Positions 50,970 through 63,579 of a stretch of DNA of 64,000 nucleotides are shown here, piece by piece. A model generated the notes under the pieces. The model searched no databases and was not told the DNA's origin. It saw only the letters and a list, made by a program, of their open reading frames with translations. The position numbers were made by a program, and so were the translations under genes. The number at the start of each line of letters is the position of its first letter. Within the stretch, counting starts at the first letter, position 1. The DNA is from Varroa destructor (taxonomy: Eukaryota; Arthropoda; Arachnida; Mesostigmata; Varroidae), in assembly GCF_002443255.2 (NCBI RefSeq), contig NW_019211456.1, positions 22,995,061-23,059,060 on the forward strand, written 5' to 3'.

Positions 50970-53900
50970 CAAAAACCATCGTAATAGATAAGCCTTTCAT
51001 TTTGACAAAAGCAAATTAGAAAGTATAACAGAGAATTCATTAGGTGACGCATTTGAATGCTTGTGAATCTATCACACAGTGAGGTTCATAGAAAACCTGT
51101 GATTTTGATTTCGTTGAGTGGATGATTTAACAGTCTGTATCAAACAACTGCTGATCGACAACGGCTTCATAAGCTTCAATATATCACTTCACATGTTTGG
51201 TATTCACATAAAATATGAATGCTGACTAACACCCTGACGAAAATAATTAAATAGATCCACTATATTTGCTTTCCCCTATATAATTGAGTGTTCCTGTGGC
51301 GTTTTTTGTCGACCCAAGTCCGTTGATCATGCACGCTCAGTATTCGCATAGACTTAACTTTCGATCGCGAGCTCAATATACTTAGGAGAAATACATTTAG
51401 AGGTAAGATTGTAGCTATCCTACCATACCATGTTATCCATTGCTCATCAGATTAGAGGTCTGGTCCAAACTATGATGAGGAAGATTCGGATTAAGCGGTG
51501 GTCCCCCAGAGCAGGGTTTCTCATGATCTGCAACAGGAGTGCATACCGTACCGCGTCTGTTCTTTGATCCAAAATGACTCATGTAAAGATTGACATCTAC
51601 AACATCATATTCGGAATTTGTTGTAAGCGGCCCAGGAAACAATGTAAAAGGTGTAATGTACCGAGGTCACGCAGGACCTCTGGTCGATGACAATTCCATT
51701 CTCCCATCCTGAAATATTGGGCTTCTGCTTCGAGCTAATCATGAAACCGTACGACTCGCGCTGAGATAATTACTGCGAGCAGACCGAAACGGGATTAATA
51801 TAATGGCGGTAAAATAACAAAGATGAAGATTGAACTATATAGGTAAGTTTTTTGGTAAACGTTTCTTTTTTTTTTTATCTTGATAACATATTTGGAATTA
51901 GCTTAAGCATAGCGAAGTCTTGCAAAAAGCTCATAATATTTTAGCTGGCGGTTGCATTCTCCACAGTCAAGACTATCCCAACGGGTATTTCCCTTGTCTC
52001 ATATCAGTGGGTGCTAAACTCGAAGAAAAATTCAATAGCGAAAAAAAAAACTCAAACTGCAGGCTAAAGAATACTTGGGGCTCATATACTGTTCTTGGCG
52101 ATGGTTATAGGGGTCTATTTACGCTGTAACATCTCATTAGTATATTTGTCATTCAGGTTATAGTCCTTTTTGATTCACATTATATTTATGTAGTATCGAG
52201 GTGTATTTGTATAGTAATTACTGTGAATGTATTGGAATTATAATTACGCGTTAAAATGATTGATGCAGCGCAAATAGGTCTGATGAGATAGGCCAGATAT
52301 GTTTGTCAAGGCTAGGACCAGTTCGTTCAAGCTGCTTTCTATGTTTTTAAATAAACATACGATAATACGTTTGGTTGAACGAGTACTAGACTAAACATAT
52401 GTATGGAGAGCTTCTTCTACATAATACTATCTGTTTGATTATTACTCCTGCTTTGATTGATTAACGATGCTTACCAATGTACGTGACTGTTTGGGGGGCT
52501 TTAGGGTTATGCGGCTGGTTAGAAGCTTTTCATACCTTTCATTGTAAAAATCTGCCTAACCTTATCTGCGATCTAGCTTCCGCTGCTAAGTCGCCTGTTT
52601 AATCATGCATATATTTTATCTGAACTTAGCTTTTTATAGCTACAGTGAAGGTACAATGTGAGTGATGTAGCTAGTTAACGCCGCATATAAACAGTTAACA
52701 GGCAATGTTAGGTCAAGCAACAACGGCCGTAGTGATCTAATTTTAATGTTGGCGCAATGATGCCCCATCCTTCGCATGTCCCTCATCTACAGAATTCATA
52801 TCAAACTTCCTTTTCATGTAGCACATCACAGACAGTCAATATTACTTTGGCCTTGCACTGGATAACTGACTTTTGCCTTTGTCCTTCGGTAAAAAGACTG
52901 TTAGCCATTAAGCTGACCCTCATGATATTAGTTACTTGAATCCTTATCAGAGTAGTGATTTGAATTTGTTTCGTCCTATGACAATATGGTTTACTAGCAA
53001 CTCTCTAAAAGAGCTCGATAGGCCCTATATTCTAATATTTGTAATTGTACCGTTCGTACAGCTTCGACGTTCATTTTCCCACTGAGCTAAATACATCTGC
53101 AGAATGACAAAAGTTTATTAGAATGTAGCTTGATTTTACCTAGAGGAGCAGAAGTCTCTTTTCTCTGGGAATATTAAGCTCGCATCGTGCTATAATTAGC
53201 CTCGCTTAATATTCGGAGTCAGCGTTGAGTTTTAATACCGGAGGTTTAATGATATCATCCCAGAAAATCACACCTAGACCCTTTCGAGTGTGCTATATCT
53301 ATTTTCTGTGTATTTTCTCTCTAATTTCCTGTAGTTATGGAAACTAAGCTATTTGAAAAAGTCTATCACCTCCGACCTTTTTTCTTTTTATTGTAGAGCT
53401 TTCTGAAACTGCAGTTGTGATGTGCTCAACCCGTTTGAACTGTATATGTATGGCTTGAACGAATCACGCATTATTAGTGTGTTGAAGAATAGACGCGGGT
53501 CACGTGCGTCAAAAAGTGTGCAGAAAAAGCCTTATATATTAAGTCGGTAAAACTTATTTTTTCATTTTGTTTTTACAACATATCACTTCCTGGAAACATG
53601 TTTTAACAACCTGTTGTCGTTTTCTAGAGCACAAAAATGAACCCATCGGAAAAGGCAAATTGCCAGGTAATGCATATCTGTAATTTTTGTAACAGCTTTC
53701 CATATAAAAAGCACGCTCGTTATAAGACTGTACGTAGACATGGGCTGGAGCTAGGCGCAATGAGACATGCTACTAGAGTGTAGCGCAGGGCACCTAGACA
53801 GACCTCTTGTTCTGCCTTAGGCTGGCAAAGGACATAGGCAATAGCGGCGTTAAAAAAAAATGATATTACGAACCTAGGCGTCTGATATCTGCAAACGAGC

Positions 53901-54470
53901 ATGTTAACTTAATGGGTTATATCGTGGTTGTCATAGGGGACGATGCCGCTATAACAGAGTATTGGCACGTCAGGTCATCTCTTACCATACGACATTGTCT
54001 CGCTGAAAGTTCCAAGAAAATGAATGACCTCTACCATCGTTTAAACTGATGTTTTAAATTTCATATTCAATACGACTGGTAAGCACTGTTTCGGCGGCCA
54101 GCAGAAATGGCGGTACGTTTACAGCCGATTTCGAACCTAAACTTCCCCTCGTGTCCTTAGGTCTAGTATGCAAAGATGTTACAAAACCGGCACCACGATA
54201 ATACTGACCACGGTTTTAGACACATCAAGGCCCGAGGTAATATCTGCCCTAAGTATCCGGCCCACCCACTTAAGTCGACCTAAATTGTTTTGCCTGTCAC
54301 TGCTAACCTGTAAATAACCTTCATAACAACTGACGTAAATCGGTTAATCAAAAACGCGTTCCACTGTAACGCACCAAAGATTTCATTTTCAATGCCTTTG
54401 GCGTCCAATTAGAATCAGTGCACTATATTCCATATTAAAATATGTTTAAGATTTTGTCATATGCATATTT
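50970..54470. other. unannotated sequence
   Basis: Nothing beyond frames of about 70 codons without motifs. No RNA gene or repeat array was seen. Confidence 0.5.
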
Positions 54471-54475
54471 TATAT

Positions 54476-54808
54476 TCAATAGTAAAAGGCTTTTGAAATT
54501 AGAGCATGTGCATCCTCATAGCCGTACTCAGGTCGGGTAATAATCGGTGCTCCAGTTATCTTCGTACTCGGATCCCCCCAAAGTACAGCCAATGCACGTT
54601 TACAGGAAGCGGTCAATGCTGTAAACAAAGCTACCTCGGGAAATACGTAATTGCAAAAACTAGTAATTAACACTGTATTATCTGCCAGGCAGATAGGCAG
54701 GCAGGCTAACCTTCTGAGGGTCAAAAAATGCCTTATTTCTGATATCGATCTGGCCTTCACACAATTTCGAAAAAAGTAGTGCTTATCAAATCTCTTGCGC
54801 ATCTCCAT
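54476..54808 (-). CDS. hypothetical ATG-led open frame
   Basis: A 110-residue frame begins MEMRKRFDKHYFF and ends HALISKAFYY. It starts with a true ATG two codons after an in-frame stop, with G at +4. It has a mixed centre (LADNTVLITSFCNYVF) and a polar end (DPSTKITGAPIITRPEYGY). No domain, signal peptide or repeat is recognised. It lies about 110 bases left of the LINE relic on the other strand, so it is not obviously part of it. Composition is protein-like but the length is within chance. Confidence 0.18.
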   Translation of the reverse strand: MEMRKRFDKHYFFRNCVKARSISEIRHFLTLRRLACLPICLADNTVLITSFCNYVFPEVALFTALTASCKRALAVLWGDPSTKITGAPIITRPEYGYEDAHALISKAFYY

Positions 54809-54916
54809 TGGCTAACGATACGAAGTACGTCGTACAGAACAAGTATACATTTACGTTGCTTTGGACAGATTAAAAAAAAATTGCAAATTTAGCAATTTAC
54901 GTGACGTTAACAGTGA

Positions 54917-55181
54917 TCTATATTTTCAAAGAAAATAGATGATGTCACAATCGAGGAAGTTCGTCCAACTCTTAATGAAGCAACGGGTAAAGCAGATACG
55001 ACAAACGGATACTCAGTCACTCGAGATGATCGCTGCTGTTAACAGCAGTTTACTATTACGAAGTTTTGTTTCTATTTATCTGTAGAGGAATCGAAACAGC
55101 TTGATGTCTCATTGCAGGCGTCGATGTATCGTATTTGACAACCCTAGCAAGCCAACATCGACGCTCTGTCGTACTTGTTAA
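54917..55181 (+). pseudogene. decayed reverse transcriptase of an RTE-type LINE
   Basis: The first frame (54917-55042) reads VTIEEVRPTLNEATGKA then DTTNGYS. This matches the conserved N-terminal RT block of RTE-type non-LTR retrotransposons, whose general form is [IV]T-x-EEV...L....GKA-x-x-x-x-G. After a one-base frame change near 55016 the next frame continues SLEMIAAVNSSLLLRSF and then VSIYL. This fits the AEMIKA...LL..LF.. helix that follows that block. A stop at 55083 interrupts it, and RRRCIVFDNPSKP further on fits the W-[KR]-x-G-x-I-V-x-x-x-K-K region. Order and spacing are right across all three blocks. The RTE pattern is from family knowledge; the assignment is inference. It is clearly non-functional: frameshift, stops, no catalytic YADD found nearby. 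Confidence 0.55.
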
Positions 55182-55184
55182 TCA

Positions 55185-57345
55185 TATTATTAACACGCTT
55201 ATAATATCTTCGAAAATTTCGATCAAGGAAAAAGTATCCGCATACCTGAGTGAAAGGTTTGGCTGTCGAATCTGGTCAATTTGAGACAAAACCATCGATG
55301 GGAAAACGCAAGATCGAAAGCATTTCTTAACACCGAGCGTGTCACCAAACGCACGCTATTCTATCAGAAACCATCTAAACTCAAGGCCAGAACAAGGTTA
55401 TAAATCGAAGTTTCAATCAAAAAGAAGATAACACTGTGCCCGTATAGAGGTTGTCCAAGAAGATATGTGACATATGAATGCATGCAATATTTTACTGTTT
55501 TTTTGTTGTAGCATATTGAATGAGTAGGACCATTAGCAACCACCGTTCCAAATTGTCGTACACTCGTGCTAAAGTTATCGTAAGGCATGTACGAATTATT
55601 CAGCCATACATGGCTGGTCATGCTCATAATGATTTGTGTGCATTTTCGGGGGAAGTACTATATCGATAGCTTTGTTAGATTGTCAATATTCGAGTGACTC
55701 AGTCAAAGCCATGCGTAGCCATTATTGACGAGTCCTTCAAACCGCCAAGCGAGCCATCTTACGGCGCCTTAATGGCTCGGAAGAACAAATGACTTGCATT
55801 TTTCTTTGCATCAGGCACCTTTCTGTTTGGAGGCTCGGGGTGCTCCTTCAGCCACTGCCGCGTTTGCCGAGTCGGTAAGTAGGTCGCTTTGCCGCAATGA
55901 GTATGACTTAGTCGTCATGTCGGTCGTACATATGTATGAATATGAAATGAACCATTTAGATTGCATACAGCGCAACAGCCATTTCAAAAGTTGCTGTTCA
56001 GGGAAGTTAGCTAGGACCAGCTTGTTTGAAAACTTTGCGAACTGGGTTTAGTGAAATGCAGCCTTTCCAAGAATGCAGGAACAACCCTGTGTACTGCCAG
56101 ACGTTCTATATTTCCGGTTTGTAACTTTTCCGTGTTATATGGTACCATTTGGTTCGCAGTGATTTCTTTAAGAACAAGGAAACAGCCGAGAAGAAAAAGC
56201 AGCCATATCCAAATTTTATCATAATGAGAGCTTACCGATAAGCACAGCTGGGTAGGGTTGCATTTGATACATGTTAAAGCATTAGGCACGTATAGGAAAG
56301 TATAGGAAAATAGAAAGAAGAGAGAGAAACGGAGCAATGGAATAAAACTATTATTATATAAATATATGCTTAAAATGGCAAGCGTTTCGTCCTTATTATT
56401 TTATTTCTAATCCTAGACTCGGACTAAGAACTAAATTGCAACACAGAATATCATTAAAAAATAATTTTCGAAAATTCACATGGTCTCTGATTGATATATT
56501 GCCGGCCAAATTGACACGACGTAATGCCTTGGCATCAGTGTACTCTATAAACGTTATCTGTTAATTAGAATTGTCTTTCAAATATATGTACAAATACTGG
56601 GCTTAGGGTATGAAAATTAAAAGCTTTTTCTTTTTATGTGTGTCCACATACTTAGCTACCAAGTTTGCAGAAGCTGATAGAAAGAAAACCCAAGTTGCTT
56701 TATTGACACGTTTTGTATAATACACCTCGGTCAGCTAGCTTCGCTCACATGCCGAAGTTCAGAACTAAGTTACCCTTGTGCTAAGCTATATTCACGTTTT
56801 TGCAGTGCCATTCTACCCCAAATAGATTTAATTGCTTGACCTTTCGGTTAGTGACATGGGCACAGGACAGATAACGAATATTTTAAATTTTCAAACAGAT
56901 TTAAAAACAATGTAAGTGGAAGTACGGCAAGATACCGTGTTATTTCTCATGGACAAATGAACATTAACTTATAATTCTATAAATTTATTAATCATACGAT
57001 GGGAAGGCCTCCGCTATTGCTTTGGCAAATGCTACCTTACGGACAACTTAAATTAGAGTCACCGTACACCTGGGGGTCTACAGGCGTAAAGTCACATTTT
57101 GTTTTGTCAGCACTTCCTGATTTTTATTGGATATAATTTGACCGCTGTCTTCGAAAAAAAAGCCTACGCGCTCAATATTCATAGACTCGCTAAATGAGCA
57201 GCTGCACAAAGCGTTCGATATCATACATTGCTAACGATGGAAAAGGCAAACTGTAGTTAAATATCAAAGGCGACTAAATAGACTAAAGTGTAAAAAAAGA
57301 AAACATGCAAGTTATGATATTGCCCCAGCATGCAATATGTATATG
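55185..57345. other. sequence after the LINE relic, unassigned
   Basis: A third plus-strand frame (55105-55287, then 55288-55428 past one stop) has ordinary composition and may be more of the same decayed element, but no motif confirms it. Further right, frames of 85-108 codons (55794-56051 plus, 56011-56337 minus) overlap on opposite strands and are unrecognised. Confidence 0.35.
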
Positions 57346-57351
57346 CGAAAT

Positions 57352-57354
57352 AAA

Positions 57355-57408
<54 letters not shown>
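57352..57408. repeat. A run followed by (AT)n microsatellite
   Basis: Twelve A followed by about 22 uninterrupted AT units, seen directly. A poly-A next to a dinucleotide array is a common remnant of a retroposon tail, but no element could be recognised to its left. Confidence 0.95.
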
Positions 57409-57409
<1 letters not shown>

Positions 57410-57412
<3 letters not shown>

Positions 57413-59655
57413 GCATATATCAGCATTAAATCAAAGGATCTGAATTTTTATCTGAATATTCAGGGTCCGTAATAGGAGGAAATAGGACGGAGAAAGGCTT
57501 AACGAATAATAAGCATGAGAGATCAGGCTGGTCCTTCCAAAGACAAAGCGCATGTGCTCTCACACTAGTAGAACTCTATGGATCACACTGAAATCCACTA
57601 TAAAAATAAAGTTTTTTATGCGCAGAAACTGTGTTTCGTAGCGATAGCCCAGGCTTCTTTCAACTGGAGATTTGACCATGCAAACCACCGAATCCACCGC
57701 GCTAACGTGAGATTTCTTAATGCCCTATTATTAAGGCTATACCTAAATAGAACCGAATGATTTAACGATTTTCTTTACATGTACTAAAATTGCCAGTTCA
57801 AAAATCTCAAAAACGCAAAAGCTCCAGACGACCAAAAAATCCAAACGTTTGTAACAAAGATTAACCGTTGGAACTTATTCGGACGACCCAGTTGGTAATT
57901 ATTATACTTCCCTTCAGAATAGGTATATGAAAAAAAGGTGTCTTAAGTAAGTAGTTTTCATGAATTCTCTAACCTCACTGAATCTACACCGTATCGAAGA
58001 AATGACGATTTCTTACGGGATTTTTTGCGGTCTTTCTCGGATCTTTCGGATGCCGCATGAAAACATGTATTGACAATCCAATATAGACTGTCGATTTCAC
58101 GCAAGAAGGACGTTTTTCTTATCTTGATGGGGTTTCGTCCAGAACGAAAAATCCGAACAATAGTTGATTTTCGCTCAAATTTTGAAATCGACGCACTATT
58201 GTTCACCATGACGAGTTCGCTGCGGCGTTCGAGAAAGTCAGAAAAAAGAAGCTTTCAAGAGTAATGGATAGAGGCGTATTCGTTGCGACAAACGACCTGC
58301 CAAAGTTTTTCCTAATTTAAATGCACCAACCTAAGCTCCTTTTGTAAAAATTCCTCAGTCTGGTCATTTGATTGAAAGCTTTTGGTTGAAAGCCTTTCAA
58401 CTGTTTATTGATCTATCTTGCCTTCTATAAAGTTCTGCGAACGCAGGATAGTCCAGTTTCCATTAGGTACTGCCTTAGCTAAAACATGCTCTGAAATTAA
58501 GAAAATTTAATCGAGAACTCGGAGATTTATCGAATGGATACACACAATCATAATACCCAGTTCAGCTCAAGGACCGGAAAACATCTTCTTCTTTTTATGA
58601 AAATTTGAATATAAATCACGATTCCCGCGAACTTGTTATATTGCCAGTGATATGTTATTATACACAATACATTATGGTTATATTTGGTCTACTCTTGTTG
58701 GAATGAAGGTTAAATAATCTACGTTTTACTTTTAAATAACCGACCTTTTTTTCAGATAAGACAATACACTTCTTCCACCCTTTGCGAAGCTGATAGACTA
58801 GCAAAGCTCCCAGTTTATGTCAGTCTTCTTCTTATGTGAAAATAAAACATACGATGTTTGTAAAACGGATATACAGGTGACTTGTTTAATTCTTGAGATA
58901 GTTTCGTATATATGTCCAATGTGATGATACGATAAAGCAGAAACCCAATTCAAGTTCAATTTTTGTTGAATGCAGTTAGTGGGCAGGTTGAACAATTAGA
59001 CAGTAGTGATGGTATTAGTCTTGGTCCGTCGTTGATTGGGTGTTAAAGGGAATGAGGCGATGAGGAAGACATCAATGACGTTCCTGGCAATCTCCTCCCG
59101 TCTGCTCATTCCAGGTGGTCCACTGGGGCACCTGACACTAATGGAAATGTACATGGCTGTATGACCAGACAACATTTAAATTGTGCGCCACGACGGTCTT
59201 ACACCCACTGCACTAGATTACCAACGTAAGATGGGTTCATACTTATCGATAATACGACTCATAGGATAAAGTATAATAATTAATTTTTTTCATAGGAAAA
59301 TTACAGAGCTTGAACTGGTTGAAATACATATATATAATCGAATTTATATTAGATTTTTATCTATGTGCAACGTTCCAATATTTGGGATGGTTTGCCAGGC
59401 CATTGATATCTGAATAAGACGACAAAGTTTTTCAACCTCTCGCGAAGCCAGCAGGTTAACAAAGCTCTTAAACTTAGTCTTCTTAAGACGAAAATGTTCT
59501 CCACAGTTTGTTGTTTGAAATCTGCAATTTTGATACTGGCTTCTCCACGATTGAGTTACTTCAGTGACTTGGGCCGTCTTCTTCCGTAATGCGCTTTCGC
59601 ATTAATGATATTACTCGAATAGTGGCTTGTGATCCCAGAGTTAAGCGAGCTTTTT
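57410..59655. other. unannotated AT-rich sequence
   Basis: A small hairpin (GTTGAAAG, one base, CTTTCAAC) lies at 58385-58401. Frames up to about 83 codons without motifs. Confidence 0.5.
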
Positions 59656-59849
59656 CAAGAAACATCTTGCTCTCTCGTAAAAATGGCTACGAACTCTGAC
59701 CTTTGGCCAGGTTGATGACAATCATACATCAGTCGTTTCCGGTCTTCTTGTCTTTGATGTGTCCCTACACTTTCGACGAAAAAGATGTATTTAATGTAAA
59801 AAAAAGCGGGTGGCCCCGTAGCTAGCTGTGGATCCGTGGCACCATACAC
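59655..59849 (-). CDS. short open frame overlapping the next candidate
   Basis: A 64-residue minus-strand frame containing THQRQEDRKRLMYDCHQPGQ. It is hydrophilic and unrecognised. Its 5' end overlaps the 5' end of the plus-strand candidate frame at 59828, so a shared promoter-like start or simple chance would both explain the pair. Confidence 0.1.
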   Translation of the reverse strand: MYGATDPQLATGPPAFFYIKYIFFVESVGTHQRQEDRKRLMYDCHQPGQRSEFVAIFTREQDVS

Positions 59850-59863
59850 AACGGTTTAGTACG

Positions 59864-60145
59864 ATGCACTGCGTCGCGTACCGGGTGCGCGTTTGGGAGC
59901 GGTTCTATCTGGAAGGGCAGGAAATAATGGAGGGCGAAAGTGAAGGTGAGGGAAAAAGAGACCAAGCACAAATATGCGCGGGTCAGGCGTTTGTCAACAC
60001 ATTGTACCGGAGTCTCGGCTTAGCGGCGCAGCGATTAAAGCAGTGTTTTATCCCCTTTATCAACGCAGTCCCAGGTTCTTCTTCTTTCAGCAAGCATTTC
60101 GGCGACAAAGGGATCCTTGCATATTATGCGTGTACGTCACAATAG
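59864..60145 (+). CDS. hypothetical ATG-led open frame
   Basis: A 93-residue frame from an ATG with A at -3, inside a GC-richer patch. It has an acidic segment (EIMEGESEGEGKRDQ), then an amphipathic stretch (FVNTLYRSLGLAAQRLKQ) and a Ser-rich segment (PGSSSFSKHFGDKG). No domain recognised. A strong pyrimidine tract ending in CAG at 60092 lies inside it and could instead mark a splice acceptor. Confidence 0.18.
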   Translation: MHCVAYRVRVWERFYLEGQEIMEGESEGEGKRDQAQICAGQAFVNTLYRSLGLAAQRLKQCFIPFINAVPGSSSFSKHFGDKGILAYYACTSQ

Positions 60146-60149
60146 ATGG

Positions 60150-63100
60150 CGGAGGAGCTACCCTTATGCTAACTGAACTGATCTGCATGTGTGATAGATT
60201 CTAATTTTAGTGCAGAAAAGGACATTTGCCTATAGAAATATCCTCACAGGTTGTTTAACGCTGCCTCACTGACCTTCTGTACAAGTGAGGATATTGCGCA
60301 CCATAGGGAATGGTGGTGCTGGAATAGAATTTATCTATTGAAGGAGTTATGCAGTCCTTAGATCCGACCTGTCTTGCTACCTGGACAGCTTTCATTCTAA
60401 AAAAACCTGTTCTTTTTATTTGACGGCGGCAAAATCACAAATACATTAAAGAAAAGATTACTTATTCAGCTCTATTATTTCCGAAATCGCGGGTCCGGAA
60501 TGACGAAGTTTAAGATAATTTCTTTTGCTACAAAAAAGAGACGTTCTTTAAATTGTTAAGAAGGTACATGTTAGCTCATTAAAACCCGCAAGTCACTCAC
60601 TGTTATTATTTCTAGGCGAGATACAGTCGATTTTTCCCGGCAGGCCAATCGTTAAAGTTAAACGTTTTGAAATTCTTTAGAATTTAAACACTTTTATGTT
60701 TGTTCCAATAGAAAATGTTTACCTACATTCAGACGTGGCGTTAAAAACAAATTTTGAACGACCCCGCACTTAACCTATGATCACATTGCTAGAACACGCA
60801 AAGACTAAAACCAAGCATTTTAATGTTTATAGTGAATACCTACATTTTGACGTGTTTCCCAGTTGCAACGATCTCCAAGGTACCAATTAGAAAAGCGGTG
60901 TCTCCTGTAAATGTTTGTATGTAATCCAGGATTCAACATCGGCTAACCTTAAAGGATCCATCAGGGAGGCATTGCGTACATTTCAAGGATATGCAAACAA
61001 CAGTCAGTATCGAAGGTAAGGCTGGCTATCGCAATGAGTTGTATCTAATCCCGTCGGAAGTGACGTCGAATTAGCGATGACAAAATTCATACGCATAGGC
61101 ACACTGGCAAACCAACACTATAGGACTGCCTGCATTATGTATCGTCGTGTGATTTCCGGCGTTGCTATTGAAATTTGCTGCGTTGCATTTCTATCTAGAG
61201 CCCTTACGATACCCTGGAGATTTAACAGCGGTCCCTAACGAGGAGCCCCATTGTATAAAGCGACATTTTCAGGGCCTTAATGGCTAGCTTTTAGTTGCTA
61301 CAACAGAACAAGTGCTGCAAGTATGGGTCAGTGATTATGTGTATTACATTAATTAGCATGAGCTACACATTTATCATTAAAAACATGTTTTTTATAACCT
61401 ACTTCCGTAAACGCGTCCCATAGCGAAGTCACGAAGTGAGCATAACATGTTGGTAGTTCATATGTCTGTCGAAAATATAAACGTCGTTTGTCAATTTTAG
61501 CATCTAATAATAACGAACAATAAAAACATGTACAGCGAAACTTTGAGGCAGATCGTACATACATCTCTTGAGTTAAGGAACATTCTGCCAAAGTCGCGGG
61601 TATATATAATTGCGAGAATCTTACCTCTTACACAATAGATAAGCTATGCACAAGCAATAGCTTCGACTGATGACGTTTCAATCTAAAAAATTAAGTTTCT
61701 TTTTAACTTTGGACTTCTCTTCCAACGTATCGTGTTCTAGTCGTAGCAAGTACAAAACCAAGATTCCAATCTCTTCAGTAACTGTTATTGCCAACCCTGA
61801 TAACAAAACATTTTGGTTTTTAGCAGGAAATTTTGCCGCACAACAATGAAATAAATAATTAAGTTAAATTTAAGTTTATTTCAATGTTTTTAGTAGTTCC
61901 TAATGGTATTACGGGACATCACGGGAATCACCCATATGGCGTTCCTTCGAACATTTCTTTCCAAAATAGGACACCTCTTCTATGACTATCGATGTGAAAG
62001 TGAAACCCTTTTATTTAAAAAGGTTCAAAGGGTGACGACTTAATTAATGTTTTGTTGAACTTTTTTAAAAGTGTATCCTTTACATTCGAAACTATTACCA
62101 ATTCAGGTACAAAAAAGTTTTGGCCGTATAGTGACTTGATATATCAACGTTCAAATAACGCTATGGACTGGATCTATTGTATTTGTTACTCGCAGAATAT
62201 GAGGGTTACTTTCTCGGCGGGATAGTACTGAACATATTTACATCGAATTGTTGACGCGTCGTCTCACTGAACGTCGCTGGCTGCATATGACACAGGCAGT
62301 ATCATCAATCGCAAAGATTTTTCAACGGACGCACGCTGACAAACACCCACTTCGATTCTTTATCGATCTTCAACCGTCTTGAAAATGGTCGTTGCGTGAA
62401 GTTACGACTTGGTAAACTCGGTCTGCTACGATCATACTCTATTCAACGTCATCATCACCAACTGTCGTTGGTTAAACTTCACTCAACTCCAGTTCCTAAC
62501 CGCTTTCGATGCCCTTCACGTTGGAGGAAAGTCTTCGAAGAAAGGAAGATGAGTCACAAATACTTCGACTGTGACTTTAGTAGAAACTCAAAATCATTGT
62601 CGCTGTCGTTAGCCGCCGTAGGCCATGCTTGTTTGCAACAGGTTGGGATATTTTTCTGTTTTTATATTTGACATATACTAGAAACAACCTTCGGTTGATC
62701 ACGAAAAATTTTTTTTATTAAAGTTTATTTCAAATAGACATCTGCATCCAGCCCAACATTTAACAATATCTGATTGATTGATTCTATATATGATGGATTT
62801 CAGATTGTCTACGTTCTTAAGTCACTCGTTCGTTGTTTAAGGCTGAAACGTGTTTACCCTGTTTCCTAGATTTTTTTTCTACGAATTCGTCATACACATA
62901 CACACCCTCCATTCAAACTATAGTTCTACCTTTTGTCCACATTACCTTACCACTAAGATAAGATACATGTGTGACCGATCTGTAACAATACCTTTTATCG
63001 TAATTCTGCGTCGGTTGCAAATAGAATTGTTATAAATTATGCAGATCTCACGTGGGGAGTTTCGATTCCATGCTCATCATTGGATTTTGGAAAGAATCTG

Positions 63101-63240
63101 TCAATAAAAACAGATTTCCATTGTCATCTCAAAATTCAGCAGCCCTAAAACCACTCCCTTAGTTGCCACAAATTCGGATTTAAGACGGAACGTTAACTTG
63201 TAAATTTATGCGAAATTTTTTTACCAACAAAAAAACCTAT
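60150..63240. other. unannotated AT-rich sequence
   Basis: Nothing recognised. A plus-strand 91-residue frame at 62396-62671 and a minus-strand 80-residue frame at 61349-61591 have no motifs. Confidence 0.5.
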
Positions 63241-63242
63241 GA

Positions 63243-63380
63243 TTTAGACCCGTACAATTAGATTTAGGAGCATTCGCTGAATTTTGCGAAAGACGTCATC
63301 GGTTATTTACGCCGTTTCCTTTTCCAGGTATCATCGGTCACACAGGCGAGTACGTAAGGCACAAGTGGGCAGTGAGCTAG
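63243..63380 (+). CDS. short open frame with internal splice-like acceptor
   Basis: A 45-codon frame running to a TAG at 63378 contains LDLGAFAEFCERRHRLF and ends GIIGHTGEYVRHKWAVS. A textbook acceptor (pyrimidine tract then CCAG) ends at 63331, so a terminal exon could begin there and end at the same stop. No family recognised and short enough to be chance. Confidence 0.15.
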   Translation, partial: FRPVQLDLGAFAEFCERRHRLFTPFPFPGIIGHTGEYVRHKWAVS

Positions 63381-63545
63381 AAAACAAATTTTCATGGAAT
63401 TAGGTTCTTCCTCTATGGAAATTTCGCAAACCTTCAACAGGAACCATTATTCTTGTATTAGCTGACAGGTCCAGTGAGGTATACCTGGCGGTAACGAAAG
63501 AGTGGGGTGGCCACGCTGACGACCGTGTTACTGCTTCTGCTGTGA

Positions 63546-63573
63546 CGATGATGATGATATTGGTGATGATGAG
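63546..63573. repeat. imperfect (GAT)n repeat
   Basis: Four GAT units, an interruption and three more, following a TGC-rich stretch. Seen directly. Confidence 0.85.
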
Positions 63574-63579
63574 GTACAA

